NCBI GenBank assembly: GCA_026416455.1
Contig: JAOAFE010000001.1
Coordinates: forward strand, 186,001-250,000
Length of the DNA stretch: 64,000 nucleotides
Source of the DNA: Syntrophales bacterium
GTDB lineage: Bacteria > Desulfobacterota > Syntrophia > Syntrophales > UBA8958
Direction of reading: 5' to 3'
Below, one piece after another: positions 54,779-64,000 of this stretch. The first letter of the stretch is position 1. Every line of letters begins with the position of its first letter. Position numbers and translations under genes: made by a program. The notes under the pieces were generated by a model, which worked only from the letters and a program-made list of their open reading frames with translations, searched no databases and had not been told where the DNA came from.

Positions 54779-55570
54779 TTACGCAAGTTCCCTTATCTTG
54801 ATTGTTTTTATCTCTCCATTTTCCATTTCGAGAGCTATTTCTTCTTTCAAGACATCCTGACGTATTACCTTACCTTGGCCAAAGGGTGTGGTGATAATTT
54901 TCCCACATTTCGGCATGTTTTTCTTCAGCTCTTGGTAGGTTTCGTATTCGAACGCCAGGCAGCACATAAGTCGACCACAGAGGCCTGATATTTTTTCCGG
55001 ATTTAAGGCCATGTTCTGTTCTTTTGCCATTTTTACGGATACGCGGTCGAGGTTTTGTAAGAGAGTAGCACAACACACTTCTCGGCCGCAGATACCGAGG
55101 CCTTTTAATATCCTGGTTTCATGACGGGCTCCGATTTGCCTCAATTCAATGCGGGTGCGATATTTTTGTACGAGGTCTTTCACCAGCTCGCGAAAATCGA
55201 CCCTATTTTCGGCCGTGAAGTAGAAGATTATCTTGCTTCGATCAAAGAGATACTCCGTAGCCACGACTTTCATAGGTAGCCCCCGGCTCTTTACCCTTTC
55301 CTTACAAAACTCTTGAGCCTGTCTCTCTAATTCTTGGTTTTCTTCCAGGGTGTTCATGTCATCTTCGTTGGCGATACGTAAGACAGGTTTTAATTCCTCG
55401 GCGCTTTGATCGTCTTCTAGCTCTTTGATATCCGTTACCGTGTAGCCAAAGACAATTCCTTGATCCGTTTGGCAAATGACGGCCATCCCTTTTTTCAATG
55501 GAAGATCTCCGGGATCGAAGTAGTAAATCTTCCCTTCCCGTTTGAATTTGACCCCGATCGCTTTAGCCAT
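54779..55570 (-). CDS. ricT: PSP1-domain protein, RicT/YaaT-like
   Basis: 263 residues. The PSP1 domain carries ICGREVCCATLL and GLCGRLMCCLAFE, with the paired cysteines typical of the RicT/YaaT family. In Bacillus RicT is part of the Fe-S-containing Ric complex acting on RNA maturation; in other bacteria the role is less clear. It sits between holB and metG, an order also common in other bacteria (tmk-holB-ricT-metG), so the function call rests on both domain and neighbourhood. Confidence 0.88.
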   Translation of the reverse strand: MAKAIGVKFKREGKIYYFDPGDLPLKKGMAVICQTDQGIVFGYTVTDIKELEDDQSAEELKPVLRIANEDDMNTLEENQELERQAQEFCKERVKSRGLPMKVVATEYLFDRSKIIFYFTAENRVDFRELVKDLVQKYRTRIELRQIGARHETRILKGLGICGREVCCATLLQNLDRVSVKMAKEQNMALNPEKISGLCGRLMCCLAFEYETYQELKKNMPKCGKIITTPFGQGKVIRQDVLKEEIALEMENGEIKTIKIRELA

Positions 55571-55582
55571 CCCTTCTTTACC

Positions 55583-56563
55583 TCAAGGAAAAGATAAACT
55601 AAACAGTGAGGCGTCCAAAGTCAACGATTTATTTGCGTTCAGTTCCAGATCTAGTTGGGCTTGTGTTAGGGTTTGGATGTTTAAAAGGATTTGTCGGGGA
55701 GAGAGCTGGTGCGCCAGGATTCTTATTATTTCTAAAAAATCGACGTTGGCAATACCTTCTGTCGACCCCGTTTCTTTAAGCCATAAGGCATCCCTAAATA
55801 AGGTGGTAAGAACGGTCAATTTGTCTTCAAGCTCCATTTTTTCTTGCGAAATGAAACGACTTAAGATTAAGGGTGCCAGGGCTTTGCTCTTTATGGCCGA
55901 TGTAAGGGCATGATGCATTTCTTCTCGAAATGAAAAGTATTCGTCATTGGCAAGGGAAAGGGCTTTGCTTATGCGGCCGTCGGTACAGGCTGCAATGATC
56001 TCGGCCTGCTCTCTAGAGAGTTTAGTCTGATCCAGGAGGAAACGGGTAAGTTGGCTTCTCGCCAAAGGAGAAAAAGCAATGAGCTGCGAGCGAGAGATGA
56101 TCGTTGGGGGGAGTCTATAAGGCCGAGCCGTAATAAGTAGGAAGAAATTGCCTGGCCTTGGCTCTTCAAGCGTCTTCAGAATAGCATTGGCCGCCGGCTC
56201 ACTCATGTGATCTGCTTCGTCGATTATTACTACCCGGCGGAGGCCTTCTAGGGGATGAAGGGTTGTGGCCATGATCGCATCTCTGATGTCTTGAATTTTT
56301 ATGGTCGCAACCGTGGGGGAAATAATGACGGTATCCGGATGGCTACCCTTCATGGTTCTTTCGCAGGTAGAACAATGGCCACAGCCTGCACCTTCCTCTG
56401 ATGACGGGCAAAGGAGGCTGGCGGCAAAAGAAAGGGCAACCGTTCTTTTGCCAATTCCCTCGGGCCCGCAAAAGACGTAGGCATGGGCTATCTTTTTCGT
56501 TGAGACCACGTGTTTGAGGAAGGCGATTTGCTTCTCATGACCGTAAATGTGATGGTAGACCAT
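55583..56563 (-). CDS. holB: DNA polymerase III delta' subunit
   Basis: 326 residues. Clamp-loader AAA+ protein: Walker A region FCGPEGIGKRTVA, zinc cysteines CGHCSTCERTMKGSHPD, and IIDEADHMSEPAANAILKTLEEP as Walker B and sensor region. The ATG at 56563 lies inside the end of tmk (29-base overlap), a usual arrangement for tmk-holB. It loads the sliding clamp at replication forks. Confidence 0.93.
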   Translation of the reverse strand: MVYHHIYGHEKQIAFLKHVVSTKKIAHAYVFCGPEGIGKRTVALSFAASLLCPSSEEGAGCGHCSTCERTMKGSHPDTVIISPTVATIKIQDIRDAIMATTLHPLEGLRRVVIIDEADHMSEPAANAILKTLEEPRPGNFFLLITARPYRLPPTIISRSQLIAFSPLARSQLTRFLLDQTKLSREQAEIIAACTDGRISKALSLANDEYFSFREEMHHALTSAIKSKALAPLILSRFISQEKMELEDKLTVLTTLFRDALWLKETGSTEGIANVDFLEIIRILAHQLSPRQILLNIQTLTQAQLDLELNANKSLTLDASLFSLSFP

Positions 56564-57191
56564 AGCCTTTTTCCCGACAGAGTTTTTCTACGAGCGCCAT
56601 TACTGTTTTGTGGACTTGAATTACGTCTCGCGAGGCATTTACAACATGGAATCGTTTTGGTTCCCTTTGGGCCAGTGTCAAGTAACCACGGCGAACGCGA
56701 TGGTGGAAATCCCTGTCTTCCCTTTCAAACCGATCGCATTCCCCGTTCCTCGCTTTTAGCCTTAAGAATCCTTCTTCTACCTCTAGGTCGAAAAGAAGGG
56801 TCAGATCTGGATAGAGGCCGCTCGAGATGAAGGTATAAATTTTCCTAATCGCTTCTACCTCTAGGCCTCGTCCATACCCCTGATAGGCGATCGTGGCATC
56901 CAGGAATCGGTCGCAGAGGACCATTTTCCCGGCCGCGAGGGCAGGTATGATTACGTTTTTTACATGCTGGGCCCGGTCGGCCATGAAGAGAAGTAACTCC
57001 GCCTCCGGACAAATAGTCACGTTGTTTTTTCCCAGCAGGATTTCCCGGATGCTTTTCCCTAAGTCTGTACCACCAGGTTCAGCCGTTACTAGAACGTCGT
57101 AACCTTTCTCCGTGAGGGATTTGGCCGCTAAATTAAGTTGGGTGGTTTTTCCACATCCCTCGATACCTTCAAAGGTGATGAAAAGCCCCAT
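56535..57191 (-). CDS. tmk: thymidylate kinase
   Basis: 218 residues. It phosphorylates dTMP to dTDP. P-loop FEGIEGCGKTTQ, the EPGGTDLGKSIR substrate motif and DRFLDATIAYQGYGRG lid region are all present. It is preceded by the small ferredoxin gene (six-base gap) and overlaps holB. Confidence 0.95.
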   Translation of the reverse strand: MGLFITFEGIEGCGKTTQLNLAAKSLTEKGYDVLVTAEPGGTDLGKSIREILLGKNNVTICPEAELLLFMADRAQHVKNVIIPALAAGKMVLCDRFLDATIAYQGYGRGLEVEAIRKIYTFISSGLYPDLTLLFDLEVEEGFLRLKARNGECDRFEREDRDFHHRVRRGYLTLAQREPKRFHVVNASRDVIQVHKTVMALVEKLCREKGYGLPSHLRS

Positions 57192-57197
57192 TTTAGT

Positions 57198-57398
<201 letters not shown>

Positions 57399-57416
57399 TC
57401 ATGGGAAAGGTCTTTT

Positions 57417-57638
57417 TTATGCCGACCTCACTTCTTTTACTTCTGGAACTTCCTGTTTTAGATACCTCTCTATGCCGTTCTTCAACGTCATCTGTGACAT
57501 GGGGCACCCCCGGCAGGCACCGGTAAGTTTAACCGTGACGATTCCGTCTTCGGTAACATCGATGAGTTCCACGTCGCCTCCGTCCGCCTGAAGATTGGGC
57601 CTTATTTTAGATAGGGCATCGCTGACTTTTTCCTTCAT
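57417..57638 (-). CDS. NifU-like C-terminal domain (NFU) protein
   Basis: 73 residues, the stand-alone NFU domain. [18 protein letters not shown] holds the CxxC that carries a transient [4Fe-4S] cluster for transfer to client proteins. It is encoded next to a ferredoxin and three genes from ispH, both Fe-S proteins, which fits a role in Fe-S delivery. The upstream AGGAGG is clear. Confidence 0.92.
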   Translation of the reverse strand: MKEKVSDALSKIRPNLQADGGDVELIDVTEDGIVTVKLTGACRGCPMSQMTLKNGIERYLKQEVPEVKEVRSA

Positions 57639-57652
57639 TTTTCAAACCTCCT

Positions 57653-58249
57653 TTAGTGGGGCATTTCGTCGAGCATCTTTTTGGCCAGGCTGGTGGCTAC
57701 ACTTTCCAATTTTGGGGCGAATAGGGAGTAAGATTCATCTATGTGGTGGCTTCCTTTCCACATGATCTTGCCCGTCTTGGCTTCAACTAACCTGAGACTC
57801 AGCCCTACTTTTGCTATTTTTTTGTTACCTTCCTTCGAGTAAAGCCAGTAATCTACGCTTCCTAAAAGGATGGCATCTACTCGGGCAATCTCACCAAGCC
57901 GATGGCTGAGAGCGGGGTCTGAAAAATTTACCATCTTTAGCTTGGTGGTGTAATCGACGGCTGTGCGACGGAATTCCTCGTTGGACTTTAACATGACTTT
58001 CATGCTCTCGCCAGCCACGATGTCTTCAAACCATTTTCGCTCCGCAAGGATGCCGGCAATAATCATGTCTATTGTCTCTCTTGCCTCTTCATACGGTCCC
58101 ACCTCAAGGGGTAGGACGGCCAGTCTCTTCGGTTTAAAATCTTTCGCCGCCGGGTCTAACTGGGAATATCTGATGCCGCCGCAACCGATAATTACGGCCG
58201 CGCACAAAAACACAACCAATGTAATCTGGTAAACCCTTTTCCTTCTCAT
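57653..58249 (-). CDS. predicted outer-membrane or periplasmic lipoprotein
   Basis: 198 residues with a signal peptide and lipobox IIGC giving the lipidated Cys at about residue 23. The mature part (LAVLPLEVGPYEEARETIDMII, RVDAILLGSVDYW, LRLVEAKTGKIMWKG) resembles the GNA1162/CsgG-like family that often assists envelope assembly. Exact function is unknown. It lies between ispH-ubiA and the NFU gene; membership of the same run is by orientation and short gaps. Confidence 0.78.
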   Translation of the reverse strand: MRRKRVYQITLVVFLCAAVIIGCGGIRYSQLDPAAKDFKPKRLAVLPLEVGPYEEARETIDMIIAGILAERKWFEDIVAGESMKVMLKSNEEFRRTAVDYTTKLKMVNFSDPALSHRLGEIARVDAILLGSVDYWLYSKEGNKKIAKVGLSLRLVEAKTGKIMWKGSHHIDESYSLFAPKLESVATSLAKKMLDEMPH

Positions 58250-58266
58250 ACACCCTCCTTAATTTC

Positions 58267-60006
58267 TTATCTCAGCTGATTCCACAACATCCAGCCCACC
58301 GTGCCCAGGCCTGATAAATAGTAACTTAACTCGAGCAAACCCTCCTTATTCAACCCCGAAAACTGTGGTTTCCTAACATAAAGCCAATTGCAAATCCATA
58401 GGTAAAATATGACGGGGGTGAGGAAAAGGGACAAACTTGAGGTCCAGCCGACAAAGTGTGATGTAACGAGCAATATAAGGAGGATCAAGGCAACGACGTT
58501 TATAAGACGATTGGTTAGTTTTGATCCTATCAAGACGGGAATGGTTTCCCGCCCGATGAATTTGTCGCTTTGGATGTCTTGCAGATCGGAAATGATGGAG
58601 CGCAGAAAGACTAATCCAGAGATAAAGACAATCGGCAAGATGGGTCCTTCCGGTGAATTGTCCGCAGAGACAAAAGGTATAACCGCGGTTACGGTCGCCC
58701 AGGCTAGGGCCATAACCACGTTTTTAGAACCTGGAATGTCGCGAAGGCTCCTGAATTTCCAGCGGCGGGGTAATAATTTTACTGTATAGAGCAACCCTCC
58801 TGCCAGGAGAGCGATGAGTATCGATAGGGCTAAAAAACCTAAAAGGGAGCTAAGCAATATTGAGGTGACGAGAGAAAAAAAAGCTATCCATAAAAGCGTC
58901 TTTTCCCGACGGCGATACATTTCTTCTCTGAAGGAGCCTATGATGGTGCTTGCCTCCCGATCGATAAATCGGTTAATGGTGTGCATGGAAAAAACGTACG
59001 TTGAGGCCACGGAGAAAAAGATCACGGAAGGAGCTATTCCTCCCCATAAACATGCTGTAAAGGTGAGAATGCCGGCACCGAGAGCGGAAAACAAGTCCGT
59101 TTTGACTGCCCATCTCCATGTCCTATACAAAAGATGGATCATGTTTTGTCGACGTGAATGGGTCATGGCAATGGCTTCTATTACCCGCTCTATGATCCAG
59201 TTCGGTGTTGATGCGCCCGCTGATATGCCTACGTTATCAACCTTTCTGATCTCATTAAAGGGTAGTTCATCGGCCGTTTCCACATGATGAACCGGTTTCC
59301 CCGCTCGGGCAGCAAGGGTAGCCAGATGACGTGTGTTCGCACTATTTTTCCCACCTACGATGATGGTCATATCCATCTCATGAGCCAATTCCGCTACCTC
59401 TTTCTGTCGCATTTCCGTCGAATCGCAGATGGTGTCGAAAACGGTGGCGTGAGGGAATCTTTGTTTGATGGCCGAAACGATCGAGGCATACTTTTCATGG
59501 TTTTGTGTCGTCTGTGAAACGACGCATATGAGACTATGGGCGGGAATGTTTTGCACCTCTTCTAAACTATTTATGACCCATCCTTTCTCCCCCGCGTACC
59601 CTAGGAGTCCCCTCACCTCTGGATGTGCTCGGTCGCCAAAGATAACGACCAGATAGTTTTGAAGGGCAAACTTTTTTATAATGGCCTGCACATGTCCTAC
59701 TCGTGGGCAGGTGGCATCAACTATCTTTAATCCCAGCTCTTTTAGGCGGTGCCTTTCGACGGGAGAAATGCCATGGGCACGGACGACGACGAGGGATCCG
59801 GCAGGAAGTTTTTTCAAATCTTCTTCGTTCTCAATAGAAACGATGCCTCTGCGCTTCAGTATTTCTACTGTCTGAGGGTTATGGATAAGAGGGCCATAAG
59901 TATATATGTTTCCATTTTCTTTATGGCGGGCGAGGTCTAAGACCATATCGACGGCCCGTTTAACACCCATGCAGAACCCAGCTGAGGGGGCAATTTTTAT
60001 GGGCAT
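58267..60006 (-). CDS. ispH: IspH (HMBPP reductase) fused to UbiA-like membrane prenyltransferase
   Basis: 579 residues. The first 285 are a complete IspH, the last enzyme of the MEP pathway: the three Fe-S ligands are Cys12 (SAGFCMGVKRA), Cys100 (DATCPRVGHVQ) and Cys194 (TICDSTEM), and SAGASTPNW closes the domain. The rest, 290 residues, is a polytopic membrane domain with the two UbiA aspartate-rich motifs: NRFIDRE (Asn345, Asp349) and DLQDIQSDKFIGRETIP (Asp474 to Asp481), plus the family's YTVKLLPRR and ALAWA segments. The frame is continuous with no stop. The second domain would attach a prenyl chain to an acceptor; which acceptor is unknown. Confidence 0.9.
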   Translation of the reverse strand: MPIKIAPSAGFCMGVKRAVDMVLDLARHKENGNIYTYGPLIHNPQTVEILKRRGIVSIENEEDLKKLPAGSLVVVRAHGISPVERHRLKELGLKIVDATCPRVGHVQAIIKKFALQNYLVVIFGDRAHPEVRGLLGYAGEKGWVINSLEEVQNIPAHSLICVVSQTTQNHEKYASIVSAIKQRFPHATVFDTICDSTEMRQKEVAELAHEMDMTIIVGGKNSANTRHLATLAARAGKPVHHVETADELPFNEIRKVDNVGISAGASTPNWIIERVIEAIAMTHSRRQNMIHLLYRTWRWAVKTDLFSALGAGILTFTACLWGGIAPSVIFFSVASTYVFSMHTINRFIDREASTIIGSFREEMYRRREKTLLWIAFFSLVTSILLSSLLGFLALSILIALLAGGLLYTVKLLPRRWKFRSLRDIPGSKNVVMALAWATVTAVIPFVSADNSPEGPILPIVFISGLVFLRSIISDLQDIQSDKFIGRETIPVLIGSKLTNRLINVVALILLILLVTSHFVGWTSSLSLFLTPVIFYLWICNWLYVRKPQFSGLNKEGLLELSYYLSGLGTVGWMLWNQLR

Positions 60007-60745
<739 letters not shown>

Positions 60746-60759
<14 letters not shown>

Positions 60760-62638
60760 GACTAAGAATCCTTCTTGCTGCCGAGATGATGCCCATTGTG
60801 TCTACCCCGTGGTCTCGGCGTTGTTCCTCCGGCGTTGCGTGTTCGACAAACACATCACCCACACCTAAACGACATATGCGTATGTCCGTGATGCCTTCTT
60901 CGGCCAAGAGCTCTAAAACAGCGCTCCCGAATCCGCCATTTAAAACATTTTCCTCCACCGTGACTAGGCATTTGACCTTTTCCGCCGTCTCTACGAGGAG
61001 TTTGCGATCTAACGGTTTCACGAAGCGGGCATTAATGACGCGGGTAGAGATCCCCTCTTCGGCCAATTTTTCTGCTGCCATCAGGGCCTCGTAAACAGGA
61101 GGGCCAAGCGCCAAGATAGCAAGATCGTCTCCGTCTCTTAAGATTGTGCCTTTCCCAATATCCAGTTGTCTTAAAGGAGTATTCATGTCCACCCCTCGAC
61201 CGTAACCCCGAGGATAACGGACGGCCACCGGGCCAGGGCTATAAATGGCCGTCTTTAGCATGTGCCGTAGTTCATCTTCATCCGCTGGTGCCATAATGAT
61301 TATTCCGGGGACCGCCCTTAAGTACGAAAGATCGAAGAGACCCTGGTGTGTAGCCCCGTCTTCTCCTACGAAACCGGCCCGGTCAAGGGCGAAAACAACA
61401 TGTAACTTTGCTAGGCAGACATCGTGGATAATCTGGTCGTAAGCCCGCTGCAAGAACGTCGAATATATGGCAACTACTGGGATGAAGCCCTCACGCGCCA
61501 AGCCAGCCGCAAAGGTAACACCGTGTTGCTCCGCAATTCCCACATCAAAAAAGCGTTCCGGTAACGTGCGGGCGAAGGCATCAAGTCCTGTGCCGAGGCT
61601 CATAGCTGCTGTGATCGCGACGATCCGGTTATCTTCCTGTGCGAGCCTAAGAAGTGTTTCTCCGAACACCTGTGTGTATGTGGGCGGTGAGGAAGGAGGT
61701 CTTTCCGCTATTTTTCCCGTTTCGAGAGAGAAGGGAGGGGTGCCGTGAAATCGTTCTGGTTCTTGTTCGGCATAGGGATAGCCTTTTCCTTTTTTCGTTA
61801 CTACATGCAACAGGATCGGGCCGGGAAATTCCTTGACATTTTCCAAGGTACGAATGAGGTGGTCAAGGCGGTGCCCATCTATTGGGCCTACGTAGGTGAA
61901 GCCGAGGTCTTCGAAGAGGGCACCGGGAAGAAACATGTTTTTTAATGCTTCTTCTATCTGTCGGATGAATTTCACCATGGATTCTCCGACGACAGGGGTG
62001 CTAAGGAGAAGATGTTTCAGCTCCGCCCTTACCTTGCGGGCTTTTTCCCCCGTCATGATGCCGCTCAAGTACGCGCTCAAGGCACCGACATTGGGTGAGA
62101 TGGACATTTCGTTATCGTTCAAGATAATGATGAGATCCTCTTTCCTATAACCACTCCAGTTCATACCTTCGAAGGCCATGCCCGCTCCCATGGAACCATC
62201 CCCTATAATGGCCACTATTTTGTGTTTTTCCTTCTTGAGTTTTCGGGCTTCGGCCAGTCCTGAGGCAACAGAAATGGACGTGCTACTGTGACCTGTATTA
62301 AAGACATCGTACGGGCTCTCCTCCATGCGGGGGAAGCCACTGATGCCGCCTTTCTGCCGCAAAGATGAAAATTTTTCCCGTCGGCCGGTGATGATCTTGT
62401 GGGCATACGCTTGGTGACCCACATCCCAGATAACCAAATCTTCCGGGGTGTTGAAGACATAATGCACGGCTAGTGCCAGTTCTACCGCCCCGAGGGAGGA
62501 TGCAAGATGTCCTCCCGTTTTAGATACGGTCTTCGTTATCAGCTCTCTTATTTCATTTGCCAGTTGAGATAGGGCACCAAGATCGAGGCCTCTTATATCT
62601 TTTGGATCCGATATGTTCTCTAAAATGCTCTTCGTCAT
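60746..62638 (-). CDS. dxs: 1-deoxy-D-xylulose-5-phosphate synthase
   Basis: 630 residues, normal length. First step of the MEP isoprenoid pathway: pyruvate plus glyceraldehyde-3-phosphate to DXP, TPP-dependent. GDGSMGAGMAFEGMN with NDNEMSI is the TPP site; the transketolase-like central domain (DVGIAEQHGVTFAAG) and C-terminal domain (GVGDVFVEHA) are complete. It starts one base after the ispA stop, so the two are coupled. Confidence 0.96.
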
Positions 62639-62639
62639 T

Positions 62640-63539
62640 TCAATACTCTCGCTCCATTACAAAAGTAGCCAAATGTCTTAAGGGGTCAGCTTTTTCATCA
62701 AAGCAACTCAATGCCTCAAGGGATTTTAGCACTTCCTCTTCCAACCTTCTTTTCGATTCATCTAACCCGAGCATGAGTGGAAAGGTTGATTTACCTCTCG
62801 AGGCATCACTGCCCGTATTTTTTCCCATGAGCTTCTTGTCTCCTACGACGTTTAGGATATCATCGGCGATTTGGAAAGCTAACCCCAGATGGTCGCCATA
62901 GGTGCCGAGAGCCGAGATTTCGTCTTCTTTTCCTCCGCCGAGAAAGGCTCCACTGGTCACGGAGACCCTGATCATAGCGCCTGTTTTTTTTTCGTGCATC
63001 CTTTTGAGGTCGGCCAGGGTAAGCTCCTTTCCTTCCGATTCTACATCCATGACTTGGCCGCCTACCATACCGGTTATACCGGCGGCTTGCGCCATTTCGT
63101 ACATCACCTGCAGGTATTTTTCGGCTTTGCTTCGATGAATAAGTCCTGACTGGGCCACAATGGCAAAAGCTTCCGTCAGAAGAGCGTCCCCTGCTAAGAT
63201 GGCCATTGCTTCTCCGAAAACCCGATGACAGGTCGGCCGGCCACGTCTGAAATCATCGTCATCCATAGCGGGCAGATCGTCATGGATGAGAGAGTAGGTG
63301 TGAATGAATTCAAGGGCGCAGGCGACGGGGAGTACCGAATCGATTTCTCCTCCCACTGCTTCCGCTCCTGCCAAACACAGGATGGGTCTTATTCTCTTAC
63401 CTCCCGCCAGGAGGCTGTATCTCATGGCCTCAATTATCGTATTGGGGGCACGGACAGGAGCCGAAATCATAAATTCGAGCCTTTCATCTATCAGTGCTTT
63501 TCTTTCCCTTAGATAGATAAAAAATTCCTCTCTATTCAT
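62640..63539 (-). CDS. ispA: farnesyl/geranyl diphosphate synthase family prenyltransferase
   Basis: 299 residues from ATG 63539; the frame open to 63584 overlaps xseB too far and adds only a basic tail. Both aspartate-rich motifs are visible: DDLPAMDDDD near residue 84 (first DDxxxxD motif) and QIADDILNVVGD near 218 (DDxxD-like second motif). It condenses IPP with DMAPP or GPP. The stop of xseB overlaps the start by eight bases. With dxs and ispH in the same run it supplies the prenyl diphosphates. Confidence 0.94.
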   Translation of the reverse strand: MNREEFFIYLRERKALIDERLEFMISAPVRAPNTIIEAMRYSLLAGGKRIRPILCLAGAEAVGGEIDSVLPVACALEFIHTYSLIHDDLPAMDDDDFRRGRPTCHRVFGEAMAILAGDALLTEAFAIVAQSGLIHRSKAEKYLQVMYEMAQAAGITGMVGGQVMDVESEGKELTLADLKRMHEKKTGAMIRVSVTSGAFLGGGKEDEISALGTYGDHLGLAFQIADDILNVVGDKKLMGKNTGSDASRGKSTFPLMLGLDESKRRLEEEVLKSLEALSCFDEKADPLRHLATFVMEREY

Positions 63540-63774
63540 CTTTTTCCGTTTTTTCTTCCACGAAAGGCGTAAAGGTAATCTCACCTTCTTCGTTTTTTAT
63601 CAGCATCTCCACTTTTCTTTCCGCTTCTTCCAGTTTCTTTGTGCAAATGCGCACAAGCTTGACTCCCTCCTCGAAGGCTTTCAAAGAATCTTCTAAAGAT
63701 AAATCTCCTCGCTCCATAATTTCTACTATTTCTTCTAGCCTTCTTACAGCGTCCTCAAACTTTTCTTTCGCCAT
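63532..63774 (-). CDS. xseB: exodeoxyribonuclease VII small subunit
   Basis: 80 residues, typical length. FEDAVRRLEEIVEIMERGDLSLEDSLKAFEEGVKLV is the XseB family core (shown here as a continuous helical hairpin from residue 6 to 41), followed by a charged C-terminus. With XseA it makes a single-strand-specific exonuclease. It overlaps ispA by eight bases and lies one base after xseA. Confidence 0.93.
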   Translation of the reverse strand: MAKEKFEDAVRRLEEIVEIMERGDLSLEDSLKAFEEGVKLVRICTKKLEEAERKVEMLIKNEEGEITFTPFVEEKTEKDE

Positions 63775-63775
63775 C

Positions 63776-64000
63776 CTATTCCACCTCCTTGACCTGGGCA
63801 GTGATATACCCCTTGCACAATCTTATTCTTACGTGCTCCTCCAGATATACCGTTCGGGCGTCCCGTATGATCCAGCCTTCTGGAATCTTCGTTGTTATGC
63901 TGTATCCCCGTTCGAGGGTGGCCAGTGGGCTCAAGGTTTCCAGTAATTGACTGATACTTGCGAGGCGCTGCTTCCATCCGTGGAGCCGATGGAGCATCGA
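63776..64000 (-). CDS. xseA: exodeoxyribonuclease VII large subunit (C-terminal end only)
   Basis: The gene runs in from the right edge of the window; only the last 74 codons are present. ATLERGYSITT is the C-terminal RGYxI-type motif of XseA, and position directly before xseB supports the call. The catalytic and OB-fold parts are outside the window. Confidence 0.85.
   Translation of the reverse strand, partial: SMLHRLHGWKQRLASISQLLETLSPLATLERGYSITTKIPEGWIIRDARTVYLEEHVRIRLCKGYITAQVKEVE

Overview
The window reads as bacterial chromosome from an anaerobic, probably Desulfobacterota-like (deltaproteobacterial) organism. The grounds are inference from content: a ferredoxin-type 2-oxoacid oxidoreductase, several heterodisulfide-reductase (Hdr) modules, one with an in-frame UGA that looks like selenocysteine, a modular archaeal-type glutamate synthase, a type III glutamine synthetase, a DapL-type aminotransferase, an oxygen-sensitive-type (Fe-S) PurF, a phenylacetate-CoA ligase/ACT pair and BamD (a Gram-negative outer-membrane factor). 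I see no insertion sequence, prophage, CRISPR array, rRNA or tRNA. No stretch above 300 bases lacks a gene; the largest gaps are about 170-180 bases.

Region 1 (1-15676): the 3' end of a sigma-54 activator is followed by a sigma-54 promoter with two upstream palindromes. Then comes a plus-strand run: glutamate synthase in three polypeptides, type III glutamine synthetase, carA, guaA, carB and purF. Nearly everything here makes or spends the amide nitrogen of glutamine.

Region 2 (15701-27662): a separate promoter starts korDABC (2-oxoacid:ferredoxin oxidoreductase). It is followed by a 1122-residue GltD-like/HdrA-like fusion, an MvhD-like protein, an HdrCB (HdrD-like) protein, an HdrA-MvhD fusion with selenocysteine at residue 203 and a bacterial SECIS hairpin, then folD and a metallo-hydrolase. 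A strong bidirectional terminator ends the run. This block is the most interesting system in the window: it looks like a soluble complex or pathway linking 2-oxoacid oxidation, ferredoxin, a pyridine nucleotide and a thiol/disulfide or other Hdr substrate.

Region 3 (27667-36444): a minus-strand set (MFS transporter, mobA, an unknown small protein), a plus-strand phenylacetate-CoA ligase/ACT/cysteine-repeat set, divergent nucleoside phosphorylase and thioredoxin-bamD, a phosphotransferase-kinase fusion and a CPPC thiol protein.

Region 4 (36462-45368): a tandem flavoprotein coupled to a five-PAS hybrid kinase, an ADP-forming acyl-CoA-synthetase-like protein, a second hybrid kinase and an unknown protein.

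Region 5 (45492-52883): dapF, dapL-type aminotransferase, a YchF-like P-loop protein, bioB, fbp, class II aldolase and a cyclic-nucleotide-binding/degenerate GGDEF protein.

Region 6 (52894-64000, all minus strand): xseA (partial), xseB, ispA, dxs, tlyA, an ispH-ubiA fusion, a lipoprotein, a NifU-C protein, a ferredoxin, tmk, holB, ricT-like and metG. This is a long co-directional run centred on isoprenoid precursor synthesis.
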